From: CAZEHS01 sp964511875
GTDB lineage: Bacteria; Bacillota; Clostridia; Peptostreptococcales; Acidaminobacteraceae
Length of the DNA stretch: 64,000 nt
Assembly (NCBI GenBank): GCA_964511875.1
Contig: CAZEHS010000004.1
Location: 19,456 to 83,455, forward strand
Direction: 5' to 3'
Shown here in pieces: positions 53,078 through 61,867 of the stretch; position 1 is the stretch's first letter, and the number at the start of each line of letters is the position of its first letter. Under the pieces are notes generated by a model. That model searched no databases. It was not told where the DNA came from and saw only the letters and a list, made by a program, of their open reading frames with translations. Position numbers and translations under genes: made by a program.

Positions 53078-54262
53078 ATGAAGGAGATGAAAGGATTCAA
53101 CAGCAAAGCCATTCATGCAGGACATGAGCACAACGATCTGGGATCACATATCTCCCCGATTTATCAGGTGTCAACGTTCAAGTTCGACGATGCAGCTCAG
53201 GGTGGGCGTATATTCGCGGGAACGGAAGATGGGTACAGGTATACACGGCTGGGAAATCCCAACTACACGGAGCTGCAAATAAAGATGGCTGCACTGGAGG
53301 GCGCTGAGGCTGCACTGGTTACCAGCTCAGGCATGTCTGCAATTGCAACGGCTCTGATGTCATTTTTAAAGAGCGGTGATCGGGTTGTAGCTTCCGATAC
53401 GCTTTACGGCGGAACTTTCAAGCTGCTGAATGACATGTTCCCTCTCTATGGGATAGAGGTTTGCTTTGTGGATGCTACGGATCCGGAGAAACTGCGGGAA
53501 GTGATGACTAAGAACACAAAGGTTGTATATCTTGAAACCCCTGCTAACCCAACGATGAAGCTGGTGGATATACGAGCCTGTAGTGCTATCGGTCATGATT
53601 TCGGAGCCGTGGTCATGGTTGATAACACCTTTATGACACCTTACCTTCAGCGTCCTGTTGAATTGGGAGCGGATGTTTCCATCCACAGCGCCACCAAGTA
53701 TATCTGCGGTCACGGTGATGTGGTAGCCGGCATCATCGTAGCTTCCCAGGAATTGATTTCAAAAATGAAATCCCCCCATTTGGACAATTTCGGCGGCACC
53801 ACCAGTCCTTTTGATGCATGGTTGCTGTCACGTGGGCTTAAAACACTGGGTCTGCGAATGGACCGACACTGCACGAATGCGATTACGGTGGCGGATTTTC
53901 TGAATAATCACCCGGCCGTTGAAAATGTTTACTTCCCGGGACTGCCGGATTTTCCGCAGTATGAGCTGGCGAAGGCTCAGATGGACCAGTTCGGCGGCAT
54001 GATTGCCTTTGAACTTAAGGGCGGCTTCAAGGCAGGTGAAACCATGATGAATGCAGTGAAAATGCACACTCTTGCAGTAAGTCTGGGATGTGTGGATTCC
54101 ATGATCCAGCACCCGGCCTCCATGACACATGCCTGCATTCCGCCGGAGGAACGATTGAAATCAGGTATCACAGACGGACTGGTAAGACTTTCAGTCGGTA
54201 TTGAAGACATTGAAGATATTCTGGCAGATCTGGAACAGGCGCTGTTGCAAGTCACTTACTAA
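53078..54262 (+). CDS. Methionine gamma-lyase / cystathionine gamma-lyase-type PLP enzyme
   Basis: Cys/Met metabolism family enzyme of 394 residues. The PLP lysine lies in SIHSATKYICGHGDVVAG; the substrate loop reads YRYTRLGNPN. Methionine gamma-lyase splits methionine into methanethiol, ammonia and 2-oxobutyrate, which fits the oxoacid:ferredoxin oxidoreductase downstream. The catalytic Cys of the classic Pseudomonas enzyme (YGCTF) is Gly here (YGGTF), so cystathionine or homocysteine activity remains possible. It starts 30 bp behind malY. Confidence 0.85.
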   Translation: MKEMKGFNSKAIHAGHEHNDLGSHISPIYQVSTFKFDDAAQGGRIFAGTEDGYRYTRLGNPNYTELQIKMAALEGAEAALVTSSGMSAIATALMSFLKSGDRVVASDTLYGGTFKLLNDMFPLYGIEVCFVDATDPEKLREVMTKNTKVVYLETPANPTMKLVDIRACSAIGHDFGAVVMVDNTFMTPYLQRPVELGADVSIHSATKYICGHGDVVAGIIVASQELISKMKSPHLDNFGGTTSPFDAWLLSRGLKTLGLRMDRHCTNAITVADFLNNHPAVENVYFPGLPDFPQYELAKAQMDQFGGMIAFELKGGFKAGETMMNAVKMHTLAVSLGCVDSMIQHPASMTHACIPPEERLKSGITDGLVRLSVGIEDIEDILADLEQALLQVTY

Positions 54263-54277
54263 ACCGGGAGGATAACC

Positions 54278-55849
54278 ATGAACGGACTCTTTGAAGGCAT
54301 CAACAGCTTCTTCAACTTCATTGTACCGATAGCCGATTTCCTTTGGGATTTTCCAACGAACTTCGAGTGGTATGCAAGTATCCCTGTACTGGGAAAATTC
54401 ACCTTTGCAATCCTTCTTCTTGTAGGGGCCGGTATCTATTTCACGTATAAAACAGGATTTGTACAGGTCGTCCGCTTTTCTGAAGGACTCCGGATCATGA
54501 TGACCAAGAAAGCGTGAGATCTGGGTGTAAGCCCCATGGCGGCTTTTCTGCTCAGTTCAGCCATGCGGATTGGGCCTGGTAACATCATGGGGGTTACTGG
54601 AGCCATTTCAGTAGGCGGTCCGGGAGCATTGTTCTGGATGTGGGTGTCCGCCTTCTTCGGAATGGCAACTGCCTTTTGTGAGGCCACAATGGCTCAGATT
54701 TTCAAGGAAAAGGCTCCTGGAGAGTTTGTCGGCGGACTCCCTTTTTACGGGCAAAAGGTTTTGGGCGATAAGCGGATAGTAGGTGTCATCCTATCAATCA
54801 TTTTCATGATCTATGCACTTTTCAGTGTTCCAGGGCAGACATTCCATATGTTCACAGCCTTGGGGGCTGCTGTAGAAACCATCACCGGGTCTGAATACAG
54901 CCGAACCTCCGGCGTCTATATGACTTTGGCGGTCCTGATCGTGGTATCCTGTGCCACTCTGGTTTTCGGAGGTTTACGCAGGGTCACCAGTGTTACCGAC
55001 GTGATGGTACCTGTCATGGCGGTTGTCTATTCAGTGGTTGTCGTCATCATCATCCTATTGAATCTTCCACTGCTGCCTTACTTTTTCCAAGCGGTTTTCG
55101 TGGGTGCGTTCAAGCCGGATGCTATTTTCGGAGGGGCTTTCGGAGTTGCTCTGGCCCAAGGGATCAAGCGGGGTCTTATGTCCAATGAGGCTGGGCAGGG
55201 TACGATCACCATGGCGGCTGCGGTATCTGAGAACGATCATCCCTGTGAGCAGGGCTTCATTCAAGCAATTGGCGTATTCCTGGATACCATGATCATTTGC
55301 TCCATGACAGGATTCATGGTCGTCATGGCTCAAGTATGGACTGGAACTGCCGGTGTGGCGTGGGAAACAATACGAGCCTCGAAAATCGACGTGTATCTGA
55401 AATCAGTTCAGTATCTGGTCCCGGGCGCATCGATGGATGGGATTGTAACCATCATTGTCTGTCTCTGCTACGCTATGTTCGCCTTTACTACCCTGGTGGG
55501 TCTGATCCTGTTCGCTGAAATTTCAGGGAACCTCATTACCCGGGATAGGCGCTTCATCATGGGAATCCGAGCTGTCGGAGCGCTTGTGTTCGTTCCCTTC
55601 GGTGCTCTGTCCGTACTGGCAGGTCTGGAGCTGGGGAACCTTTGGTACATCTCGGATTTTGTCAACATCATGGTGGTGTATGCCAACGTTCCCATCCTGC
55701 TGTTTGGAGCGCCGATCGTCTTCAAGGCCCTGGAACACTACAAACGGACTGGTGGTGCACGCTTTGTGGCTTCGGAAATCGGACTGCAGCTGAATTCTGA
55801 TATTTGGACCCAGGAAGAGGCAGATAAAAGGAAAAAGAAAATCAGCTAA
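54278..55849 (+). pseudogene. Alanine/sodium symporter (AGCS) gene interrupted by one in-frame UGA
   Basis: One continuous frame from ATG 54278 to 55849 encodes a 523-codon AGCS-family Na+:amino acid symporter, except for TGA at 54515-54517 (codon 80). Upstream sequence ends FSEGLRIMMTKKA; downstream resumes as DLGVSPMAAFLLSSAMRIGP, in the same frame and with normal family sequence. No other damage is visible. Explanations are a recent nonsense mutation, a sequencing error or recoding. I see no clear selenocysteine hairpin after the UGA. Translation could restart at ATG 54536, giving a protein without its first two spans. In this operon it would import methionine or alanine-like amino acids. 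Confidence 0.8.
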
Positions 55850-55860
55850 AGGGGAAAATA

Positions 55861-56244
55861 ATGAAACTGCAACCTGTTGCAACAAAAAATGCGCCAGCTG
55901 CCCTAGGCCCATATTCCCAAGGGATGGCTGCCGGTAATCTGATTTTCGTTTCAGGGCAACTGCCAATCAATCCTATTGAAGGAATAATTACGGGGGCAAC
56001 CATCGAGGAGATGACCCGCCAGTGTCTTGAAAACTGTAAAGCCATTCTGGCTGAAGCCGGTGCCTCAACGGCAGATGTGGCCAAAGTCACTATGTTTATC
56101 AAGAATATGGACGATTTTGCCAGAATCAACAGCGTTTATGCCGAATATTTCACGGAGAATAAGCCTGCACGGGCCACTGTAGAAGTAGCACGGCTGCCTC
56201 TGGACGCTCAGGTGGAAATTGAGATGATTGCAGTAAAGGCTTAG
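55861..56244 (+). CDS. ridA: RidA-family enamine/imine deaminase
   Basis: RidA/YjgF protein of 127 residues with the conserved Arg in NKPARATVEVARLPLDAQVE and the early APAALGPYSQG segment. It hydrolyses 2-aminoacrylate and 2-aminobutenoate type intermediates released by PLP lyases, protecting the cell and speeding formation of pyruvate or 2-oxobutyrate. Its place directly behind two C-S lyases and before an oxoacid oxidoreductase fits that role exactly. A terminator follows. Confidence 0.93.
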   Translation: MKLQPVATKNAPAALGPYSQGMAAGNLIFVSGQLPINPIEGIITGATIEEMTRQCLENCKAILAEAGASTADVAKVTMFIKNMDDFARINSVYAEYFTENKPARATVEVARLPLDAQVEIEMIAVKA

Positions 56245-56250
56245 CTTTTG

Positions 56251-56293
56251 AAAATCCGCAGCTCCTTGGGAATTCCCAACACTGCGGATTTTT
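56251..56293 (+). terminator. Terminator behind ridA
   Basis: AAAATCCGCAG pairs with CTGCGGATTTTT around a 20-base loop that itself contains a small dyad. It may be leaky, because no separate promoter is obvious for the oxidoreductase genes 38 bp downstream. Confidence 0.75.
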
Positions 56294-56330
56294 ATTAAAA
56301 TCCCATGTATTCAAGAATAGGAGGCAGTTC

Positions 56331-56909
56331 ATGAAAAAACTGATTGAAATCCGATGGCATGGCCGAGGCGGGCAGGGGGCAAAGACAGCAGCTCTGCTAT
56401 TAGCGGATGTGGCCTTCAGTACCGGTATGTATGTGCAGGGTTTCCCGGAATATGGACCAGAGCGGATGGGAGCACCCATAACTGCATATAACCGCATCAG
56501 CAGCCAGGAAATACGGGTGCATTCCAATATCTATGAGCCGGACTGCGTGGCTGTGGTGGACGAAAGCTTGATTGGGACGGTAGATGTTCTGAAAGGACTG
56601 AAGCCTGAAGGATCCCTTGTCATCAATACCCGTTTGACAGGCAATGAAATGCGCACAAAACTGGGAGGTTATTGCGGACGACTCCATGTGGTGGATGCCC
56701 GGACCATCTCAGAAAAATGTCTGGGGCGGTATTTCCCAAATACGCCGATGCTTGCTGCCGTGGCTGCAGTCAGTGGAATCCTGCATGAGGAATCATTGGT
56801 AGCGGAAATGCGTAAATCATTTGACCATAAATTTTCTTCCAAGCCGGAGATGATTGACGGCAATATGGAGGCTTTGATCATGACTTTGCGGGAGGTTAAG
56901 AATCAATGA
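56331..56909 (+). CDS. porC: 2-oxoacid:ferredoxin oxidoreductase, gamma subunit
   Basis: Gamma subunit of 192 residues of a four-subunit pyruvate/2-oxoacid:ferredoxin oxidoreductase. The start IRWHGRGGQGAKTAALLLAD and the FPEYGPERMGAPITAYNRI motif are typical. ATG 56331 follows AGGAGG. The four genes are in the order gamma, delta, alpha, beta with overlapping or near-touching ends. Given the neighbouring methionine lyase, 2-oxobutyrate (to propionyl-CoA) is a likely substrate besides pyruvate. Confidence 0.92.
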   Translation: MKKLIEIRWHGRGGQGAKTAALLLADVAFSTGMYVQGFPEYGPERMGAPITAYNRISSQEIRVHSNIYEPDCVAVVDESLIGTVDVLKGLKPEGSLVINTRLTGNEMRTKLGGYCGRLHVVDARTISEKCLGRYFPNTPMLAAVAAVSGILHEESLVAEMRKSFDHKFSSKPEMIDGNMEALIMTLREVKNQ

Positions 56910-57217
56910 CAAATAAACCGATTACGGAAAACACCCCTTGGCAGCAACTCACTCCTGGGGGGACAATTCAGGCTTCCGGGAATTCACGGGAATTCAAAAC
57001 CGGGGATTGGCGCACGCAGATTCCGATTTTCTCTTCGGAAAAATGTCGGCAGTGTCTCCTTTGTGCTCCGGTGTGTCCGGATCTCTCCATACCAGTGAAT
57101 GCAGGTTTACGTGGGGATTTTGACTTCGGTTTTTGTAAAGGCTGCGGGATCTGCGCCCAGGTATGCCCGTTCAATGCGATTGAAATGACTTCGGAAGAAA
57201 CCGGGATAAGGGGGTAA
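56906..57217 (+). CDS. porD: 2-oxoacid:ferredoxin oxidoreductase, delta subunit
   Basis: Ferredoxin-like subunit of 103 residues with two 4Fe-4S motifs, CRQCLLCAPVCPD and CKGCGICAQVCPF, that carries electrons from the thiamine-diphosphate site to external ferredoxin. It overlaps the gamma gene by 4 bp. Confidence 0.92.
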   Translation: MTNKPITENTPWQQLTPGGTIQASGNSREFKTGDWRTQIPIFSSEKCRQCLLCAPVCPDLSIPVNAGLRGDFDFGFCKGCGICAQVCPFNAIEMTSEETGIRG

Positions 57218-57221
57218 CAGA

Positions 57222-58424
57222 ATGGGCAGTAAGGACAGAATGTCAGGTAATGAAGCCATCGCCATAGCGATAAGACAGGTGAATCCGGATGTGATGCCGG
57301 CTTTCCCGATCACACCGTCTACTGAGATTCCTCAGTATGTGGCACAGTATGTGGCGGACGGGGTTATCGATACCGTACAGGTGTTGGTTGAAAGTGAACA
57401 TAGCGCTCTTTCGGCAGCAATCGGCGCACAGGCGGCAGGTGCCCGGACGGTGACTGCAACATCCTCCTGTGGCTTGGCTTTGATGTGGGAAATGCTCTAT
57501 GTATCAGCATCAAACAAGCTTCCCATCACCATGGCGGTAGTTAACCGGGCGCTCTCGGGCCCCATCAACATCAATGCCGATCATTCCGATTCCATGGGGG
57601 CCAGGGATTCCGGCTGGATTCAGATATACTCGGAAAACAATCAGGAAGCCTATGACAATTTTATACAGGCGTTTCGTATTGGTGAGCACCCGGATGTTCA
57701 ACTTCCGGTGATGGTCTGCCAGGACGGATTCATTACCAGCCATGCAGTAGAGAATATTACACTCTTGGAAGACAGTAAAGTAAAATCCTTTACAGGCAGT
57801 TATGAGCCGAAAGCCTATCTGCTCAATGATTTATGTCCTATGTCAGTCGGTCCATATGACACACCGGCATTCTATATGGAGCATAAACGGATGCAGGCAC
57901 AATCCATGCACGAAGCAAAACAGGTGATTCTGAAGGTGGCATCAGAATTCGAGCAGATGACAGGGCGCGCGTACGGATTTTTTGAAGCTTACCGGTTGGA
58001 GGACGCTGAGGTCGGAATTGTTATTATCAGTTCGGCTGCCGGCACAGCGAAGGACGCAGTAGATAATTTGAGAGAGCGGGGCATCCAAGCCGGTGTTCTT
58101 AAAATAAGAGTGTTTCGGCCATTTCCGGCCAGAGAGCTGGCTGAGGCACTGAAACACCTGAAATGCATCACTGTAATGGATCGGGTGGATGGATTCTCGG
58201 ATACCGGCGGCCCGCTCTTCAATGAAATCCGTTCGGCCCTCTATGGTGTGGAGTGCCGCCCTGAGATTATCAGCTGCATTTACGGCTTGGGCGGTAAGGA
58301 TTTGAGGGTTGATGATGTGGAACGATTATTCACTGACATGACAGCGGGGCAAAAACCGATCACAGGAGAGCTCGACTACTGTTATTTTGGCATTCGGGAA
58401 CAGGAGGGGAACATCATTGGATAA
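57222..58424 (+). CDS. porA: 2-oxoacid:ferredoxin oxidoreductase, alpha subunit
   Basis: Alpha subunit of 400 residues. The N-terminal SGNEAIAIAIRQVNPDVMPA followed by FPITPSTEIPQYVAQYVADG is the conserved pyrimidine-binding and subunit contact region of the POR family. Start ATG 57222. It overlaps the beta subunit start. Confidence 0.93.
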   Translation: MGSKDRMSGNEAIAIAIRQVNPDVMPAFPITPSTEIPQYVAQYVADGVIDTVQVLVESEHSALSAAIGAQAAGARTVTATSSCGLALMWEMLYVSASNKLPITMAVVNRALSGPININADHSDSMGARDSGWIQIYSENNQEAYDNFIQAFRIGEHPDVQLPVMVCQDGFITSHAVENITLLEDSKVKSFTGSYEPKAYLLNDLCPMSVGPYDTPAFYMEHKRMQAQSMHEAKQVILKVASEFEQMTGRAYGFFEAYRLEDAEVGIVIISSAAGTAKDAVDNLRERGIQAGVLKIRVFRPFPARELAEALKHLKCITVMDRVDGFSDTGGPLFNEIRSALYGVECRPEIISCIYGLGGKDLRVDDVERLFTDMTAGQKPITGELDYCYFGIREQEGNIIG

Positions 58425-59352
58425 TTATAACCTGAAAAAAATGCTGGACCGGCCTGAGCGGCTGGAGGGAGGACACAGGATGTGCGCAGGGTGTGGTGCT
58501 CCGGTGGCGGTGCGCAGTGTCCTTCGCGCCATAAATCCTGAAGATGAGGCAGTAATCGGGTGCGCGACCTCCTGCCTGGAAGTATCGACATTCATGTATC
58601 CATACACTTCATGGAAGGATTCATTCATCCATAACGCATTCGAGAATGCTGCTGCCACGACCAGTGGAGTTGAAGCGGCTTATAGGTCATTAAAAAAACA
58701 AGGTAAGGTACGGAAGAATTACAAATTCATTGCGTTCGGCGGTGATGGAGGAACCTACGACATCGGTTTCCAATCCCTTTCAGGCGCAATGGAACGGAAC
58801 CACGATATGCTGTATGTCTGTTATGATAACGGTGCGTATATGAACACTGGCGTCCAGCGTTCCTCTGCCACTCCGGCATATGCAGATACAACAACCACAC
58901 CTGTGGGTGAATTATCAAAGGGGAAGATGCAGAATCGCAAGGATATGACGGCTGTCATGGCCGCTCATGGGATCCCTTATATCGGTCAGACAACCTTTTT
59001 AGGCAATATGAAGGATATTCACGAGAAGGCCCACAAAGGAATTCATACCCCTGGAGCGTCATTTCTCAATGTATTGGCACCATGTCCCAGAGGGTGGCGG
59101 TATGAAGCTTCAGATTTGATGAAAATCTGCAAGCTGGCTGTGGATACCTGTTATTGGCCGATGTTCGAGGTGGTTGATGGTCAGTGGCAGCTTACTCATA
59201 AACCTGCAAAAAAGCTCCCTATCGAAGATTTTCTTAAGCCTCAGGGACGATTCAAACACCTTTTCAGCAGAGAAAACGAACATCTGATTCATTCCATTCA
59301 GCAGGACATAGACCAGAAATGGAATACGCTGTTGAGACGGTGCGAATACTGA
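58417..59352 (+). CDS. porB: 2-oxoacid:ferredoxin oxidoreductase, beta subunit
   Basis: Thiamine-diphosphate-binding catalytic subunit of about 311 residues. Cluster cysteines occur in HRMCAGCGAPVAVR, the ThDP motif in FGGDGGTYDIGFQSLSGAM, and the POR-type YDNGAYMNTGVQRSSATP is present. The start is TTG 58417, with AGGAGGGG 7 bp before it; no ATG lies at a better distance. The set of four subunits is complete. Confidence 0.92.
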   Translation: MDNYNLKKMLDRPERLEGGHRMCAGCGAPVAVRSVLRAINPEDEAVIGCATSCLEVSTFMYPYTSWKDSFIHNAFENAAATTSGVEAAYRSLKKQGKVRKNYKFIAFGGDGGTYDIGFQSLSGAMERNHDMLYVCYDNGAYMNTGVQRSSATPAYADTTTTPVGELSKGKMQNRKDMTAVMAAHGIPYIGQTTFLGNMKDIHEKAHKGIHTPGASFLNVLAPCPRGWRYEASDLMKICKLAVDTCYWPMFEVVDGQWQLTHKPAKKLPIEDFLKPQGRFKHLFSRENEHLIHSIQQDIDQKWNTLLRRCEY

Positions 59353-59446
59353 TAACAAGAGACCGAATCGAAAGACAGACTCCTTTCAAAACGATTGACA
59401 TATTCAGGTTTCAGGGGTACGGTTTAATATATTATATAGTTTAAGA

Positions 59447-59452
59447 TATAAT
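59447..59452 (+). promoter_or_regulatory. Possible -10 box before the glycyl radical enzyme gene
   Basis: TATAAT occurs 34 bp before the gene in a very AT-rich stretch. A TTGACA lies at 59395-59400 but is too distant to be its partner, and the spacing to other candidates is poor. The enzyme may have its own sigma-A promoter, but the evidence is weak. Confidence 0.35.
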
Positions 59453-59486
59453 ATCAGGCTCGACCAACACTTTTGGAGGTGCCAGT

Positions 59487-61859
59487 ATGAGTCAGACAGA
59501 TCGAATCGAATCCTTCAGGCAGGAATATGTCAATTCAAAGCCAGCAGTCTGTTGCAAACGGGCAGAAATATGGACAGAGTCTCACCGGAGCTCTGAAGGC
59601 CAGTCTGTGGCTATCCGCAGGGCAAAAGCATTCAGGGATACCTGTGAAAAACTGCCGGTGACGATTTTTCCGAATGAGTTGATTGTCGGGTCAGCCGGCA
59701 TGTTCCGACGCAGCGGTATATTGACTCCGGAGTTCTCCTGGAAATGGGTGGATCGGGAGATGGATACCTTTGAAACCCGCTCCCAGGATCCGTACTATAT
59801 GACAGAGGAACAGCGGTCTTTTGTTCGGGAACAGATATTTCCATATTGGAAGGGTAAATCTTTAGAAGAGGCGTTTCTCAGCCGTATCCCTGAGGATACT
59901 GCGAAGATCCTTATTGATACAGGAATAATCGACAACGATTCAAAATGGCGGCAGGCTGTTGGAGAAATCACACCGGATTATCAGGACAGGCTATTCCCCC
60001 TTGGATATCGTGGCATCTTAAAAGAGGCAAAAGAAAAGTTAGAGAAGCTGGAGCCTTTATCGGATGAGGCTTTGGATCAGATGGAATTCTACCGGTCTGT
60101 GATTCTGGCAGCTGAGGGAATCATGAATTTAGCGGAACGTTACGCAGATCATGCGGCGGAGCTGGCCGTTTCGGAAGCGGATCCTGAACGGAAACGGGAG
60201 CTTCTGGAGATCGCCAGGGTGTGTAGAAAAGTTCCGGCAAGTCCCCCGGAAACCTTTCATGAGGCGATTCAGTTCGTGTGGTTCGTACAACTTGGGGGCA
60301 TTCTTTCGGAAAATCCCCTGGCATTGAACTTAGGCCGGTTCGATCAGTATATGATACCCTATTACGATGCAGACATCGCAAAGGGAAGGGTCACCCCGGA
60401 GCAGTGCCAGGAATTGATTGAGGCTTTATGGATCAAGCTTTCGGAGTGGGTTTGGACCATTTCTGCAAATACGGCGGATTTCTTTGCAGGGTATAATCAG
60501 TTTCAGAATCTGACTATAGGCGGTCGAAAACGGGATGGATCTGACGGCACGAATGCTCTTTCGTATATGTGCCTGAAGGCAACAGCAAGCGTGAAGACGC
60601 ACCAGCCAGGGCTTAGTGTTCGGATCCATCCGGATTGCCCGGAGGGCTTTTTTACAGAAGTGGTCAAACTGGTTCGCACCGGAACCGGTTTTCCTGCAAT
60701 CCACAATGATGAAGTGGGAGCTAAAATGCTGATGCAGGCAGGATATGACCCTGAAGATGCCCGGGACTGGAGCAACTGCGGGTGTGTTGTACCTCATTTT
60801 AGAAAAACAGGGCAGTGGACAGCTGCCGTGAATGTAAACTTCGGAGCAGCTTTGGAGTACGCTCTGAATGAAGGAAAAAGCCGATTATCCGGAAATGCCA
60901 TGGGGATCCCGATGATGCCTTTGTCGGGATACCAGAACTACAGTGAAGTTGAAGAGGCTTTTAAAAGACAGTTGGCGTACCTGGTGAAACACTCGGTGGT
61001 CGGCACCATCGCTGCTCAGCAGCTTCACCGTGAGATGGTTCCCAGGCCATTCCTGTCAACCTGTGTTGATGGCTGCATGGAAAAAGGTAAGGACCTCAGC
61101 AAAGGAGGAGCGCGCTACAATGTAGGACCAGTGCTTACCGGAATCGGAATCGGAGCCGTGGCAAACTCACTGGCAGCAATAAAACAACTGGTATTTGAAC
61201 AAAAAACCGCAAGCCTTGATGATTTCTCACAGGCGATGGCAGCTGACTGGACAGGGTGGGAGAGTTTGCGGGATCAGGTGATGGCTGTGCCGAAATACGG
61301 TAATGACAGTGATTACGTGGATCAGATCGCCCGAGATATTTCCCGCTTCTATTACCACGAGACCAGACAATATAAAGATATTTTCGGGTCCCCTTTCAAT
61401 ACGGCTTTCATGGGTATTTCAAATTACATTCCGGCCGGGAAGGTTGTCGGTGCCACTCCCTGTGGCCGAAAAAGCAAGATGCCGCTTTCGGAAGGTGTTT
61501 CTCCGTTCGTAGGCAGTGATGTGGGAACTCCTCTGATGGCAATGCGTTCTGCCGCCAAATTGAACCATGATCTCCATACGGGAGGTACCCTGCTTAACCT
61601 GCGCGTTACACCGGACCTGTTGGAAACCGGCCGTGGCATAGCTAATTTCAAGGCAATGATAGCGGGCTTCTTCAGCTTGGGGGGCTTTCATGTCCAATTC
61701 AACTGCACTTCTACCGAGGTACTTAGAAAGGCACAGGAAAATCCCATGGACTACCGGGACCTGTTGGTGCGAGTGGCAGGGTATAGTACACAATTTGTGA
61801 ATCTGTCACGGGAAGTTCAGGAAGCTGTGATTGCCAGGAATGCTCACAGCATATTGTAG
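59487..61859 (+). CDS. Glycyl radical enzyme of unknown substrate, atypical active site
   Basis: Pyruvate formate-lyase/glycerol dehydratase superfamily member of 790 residues, normal length. The radical site is intact: Gly 765 in LLVRVAGYS near the C-terminus. The catalytic Cys loop reads SNCGCVVPHF: Cys 431, Gly 432, Cys 433, Val 434, Val 435. In most dehydratases, lyases and decarboxylases this is GCVE, with the Glu acting as base; here it is Val. It also lacks the adjacent Cys-Cys pair of pyruvate formate-lyase. The substrate is therefore not predictable. The dedicated activase follows by 8 bp. The operon context is sulfur amino acid and 2-oxoacid metabolism. ATG 59487 follows GGAGGTG. 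Confidence 0.9.
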   Translation: MSQTDRIESFRQEYVNSKPAVCCKRAEIWTESHRSSEGQSVAIRRAKAFRDTCEKLPVTIFPNELIVGSAGMFRRSGILTPEFSWKWVDREMDTFETRSQDPYYMTEEQRSFVREQIFPYWKGKSLEEAFLSRIPEDTAKILIDTGIIDNDSKWRQAVGEITPDYQDRLFPLGYRGILKEAKEKLEKLEPLSDEALDQMEFYRSVILAAEGIMNLAERYADHAAELAVSEADPERKRELLEIARVCRKVPASPPETFHEAIQFVWFVQLGGILSENPLALNLGRFDQYMIPYYDADIAKGRVTPEQCQELIEALWIKLSEWVWTISANTADFFAGYNQFQNLTIGGRKRDGSDGTNALSYMCLKATASVKTHQPGLSVRIHPDCPEGFFTEVVKLVRTGTGFPAIHNDEVGAKMLMQAGYDPEDARDWSNCGCVVPHFRKTGQWTAAVNVNFGAALEYALNEGKSRLSGNAMGIPMMPLSGYQNYSEVEEAFKRQLAYLVKHSVVGTIAAQQLHREMVPRPFLSTCVDGCMEKGKDLSKGGARYNVGPVLTGIGIGAVANSLAAIKQLVFEQKTASLDDFSQAMAADWTGWESLRDQVMAVPKYGNDSDYVDQIARDISRFYYHETRQYKDIFGSPFNTAFMGISNYIPAGKVVGATPCGRKSKMPLSEGVSPFVGSDVGTPLMAMRSAAKLNHDLHTGGTLLNLRVTPDLLETGRGIANFKAMIAGFFSLGGFHVQFNCTSTEVLRKAQENPMDYRDLLVRVAGYSTQFVNLSREVQEAVIARNAHSIL

Positions 61860-61867
61860 GAGGTCTG

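Noticed and set aside
54515..54560. Selenocysteine recoding of the UGA in the symporter gene
   Set aside because: The bases after the UGA can pair only as GGG with CCC around a short loop; I see no hairpin with the size and apical guanine expected of a bacterial SECIS element.
59395..59423. Promoter pair TTGACA with TACGGT before the glycyl radical enzyme
   Set aside because: Spacing is 17 bp but the -10 box is poor and the better TATAAT at 59447 is too far from this -35 box.
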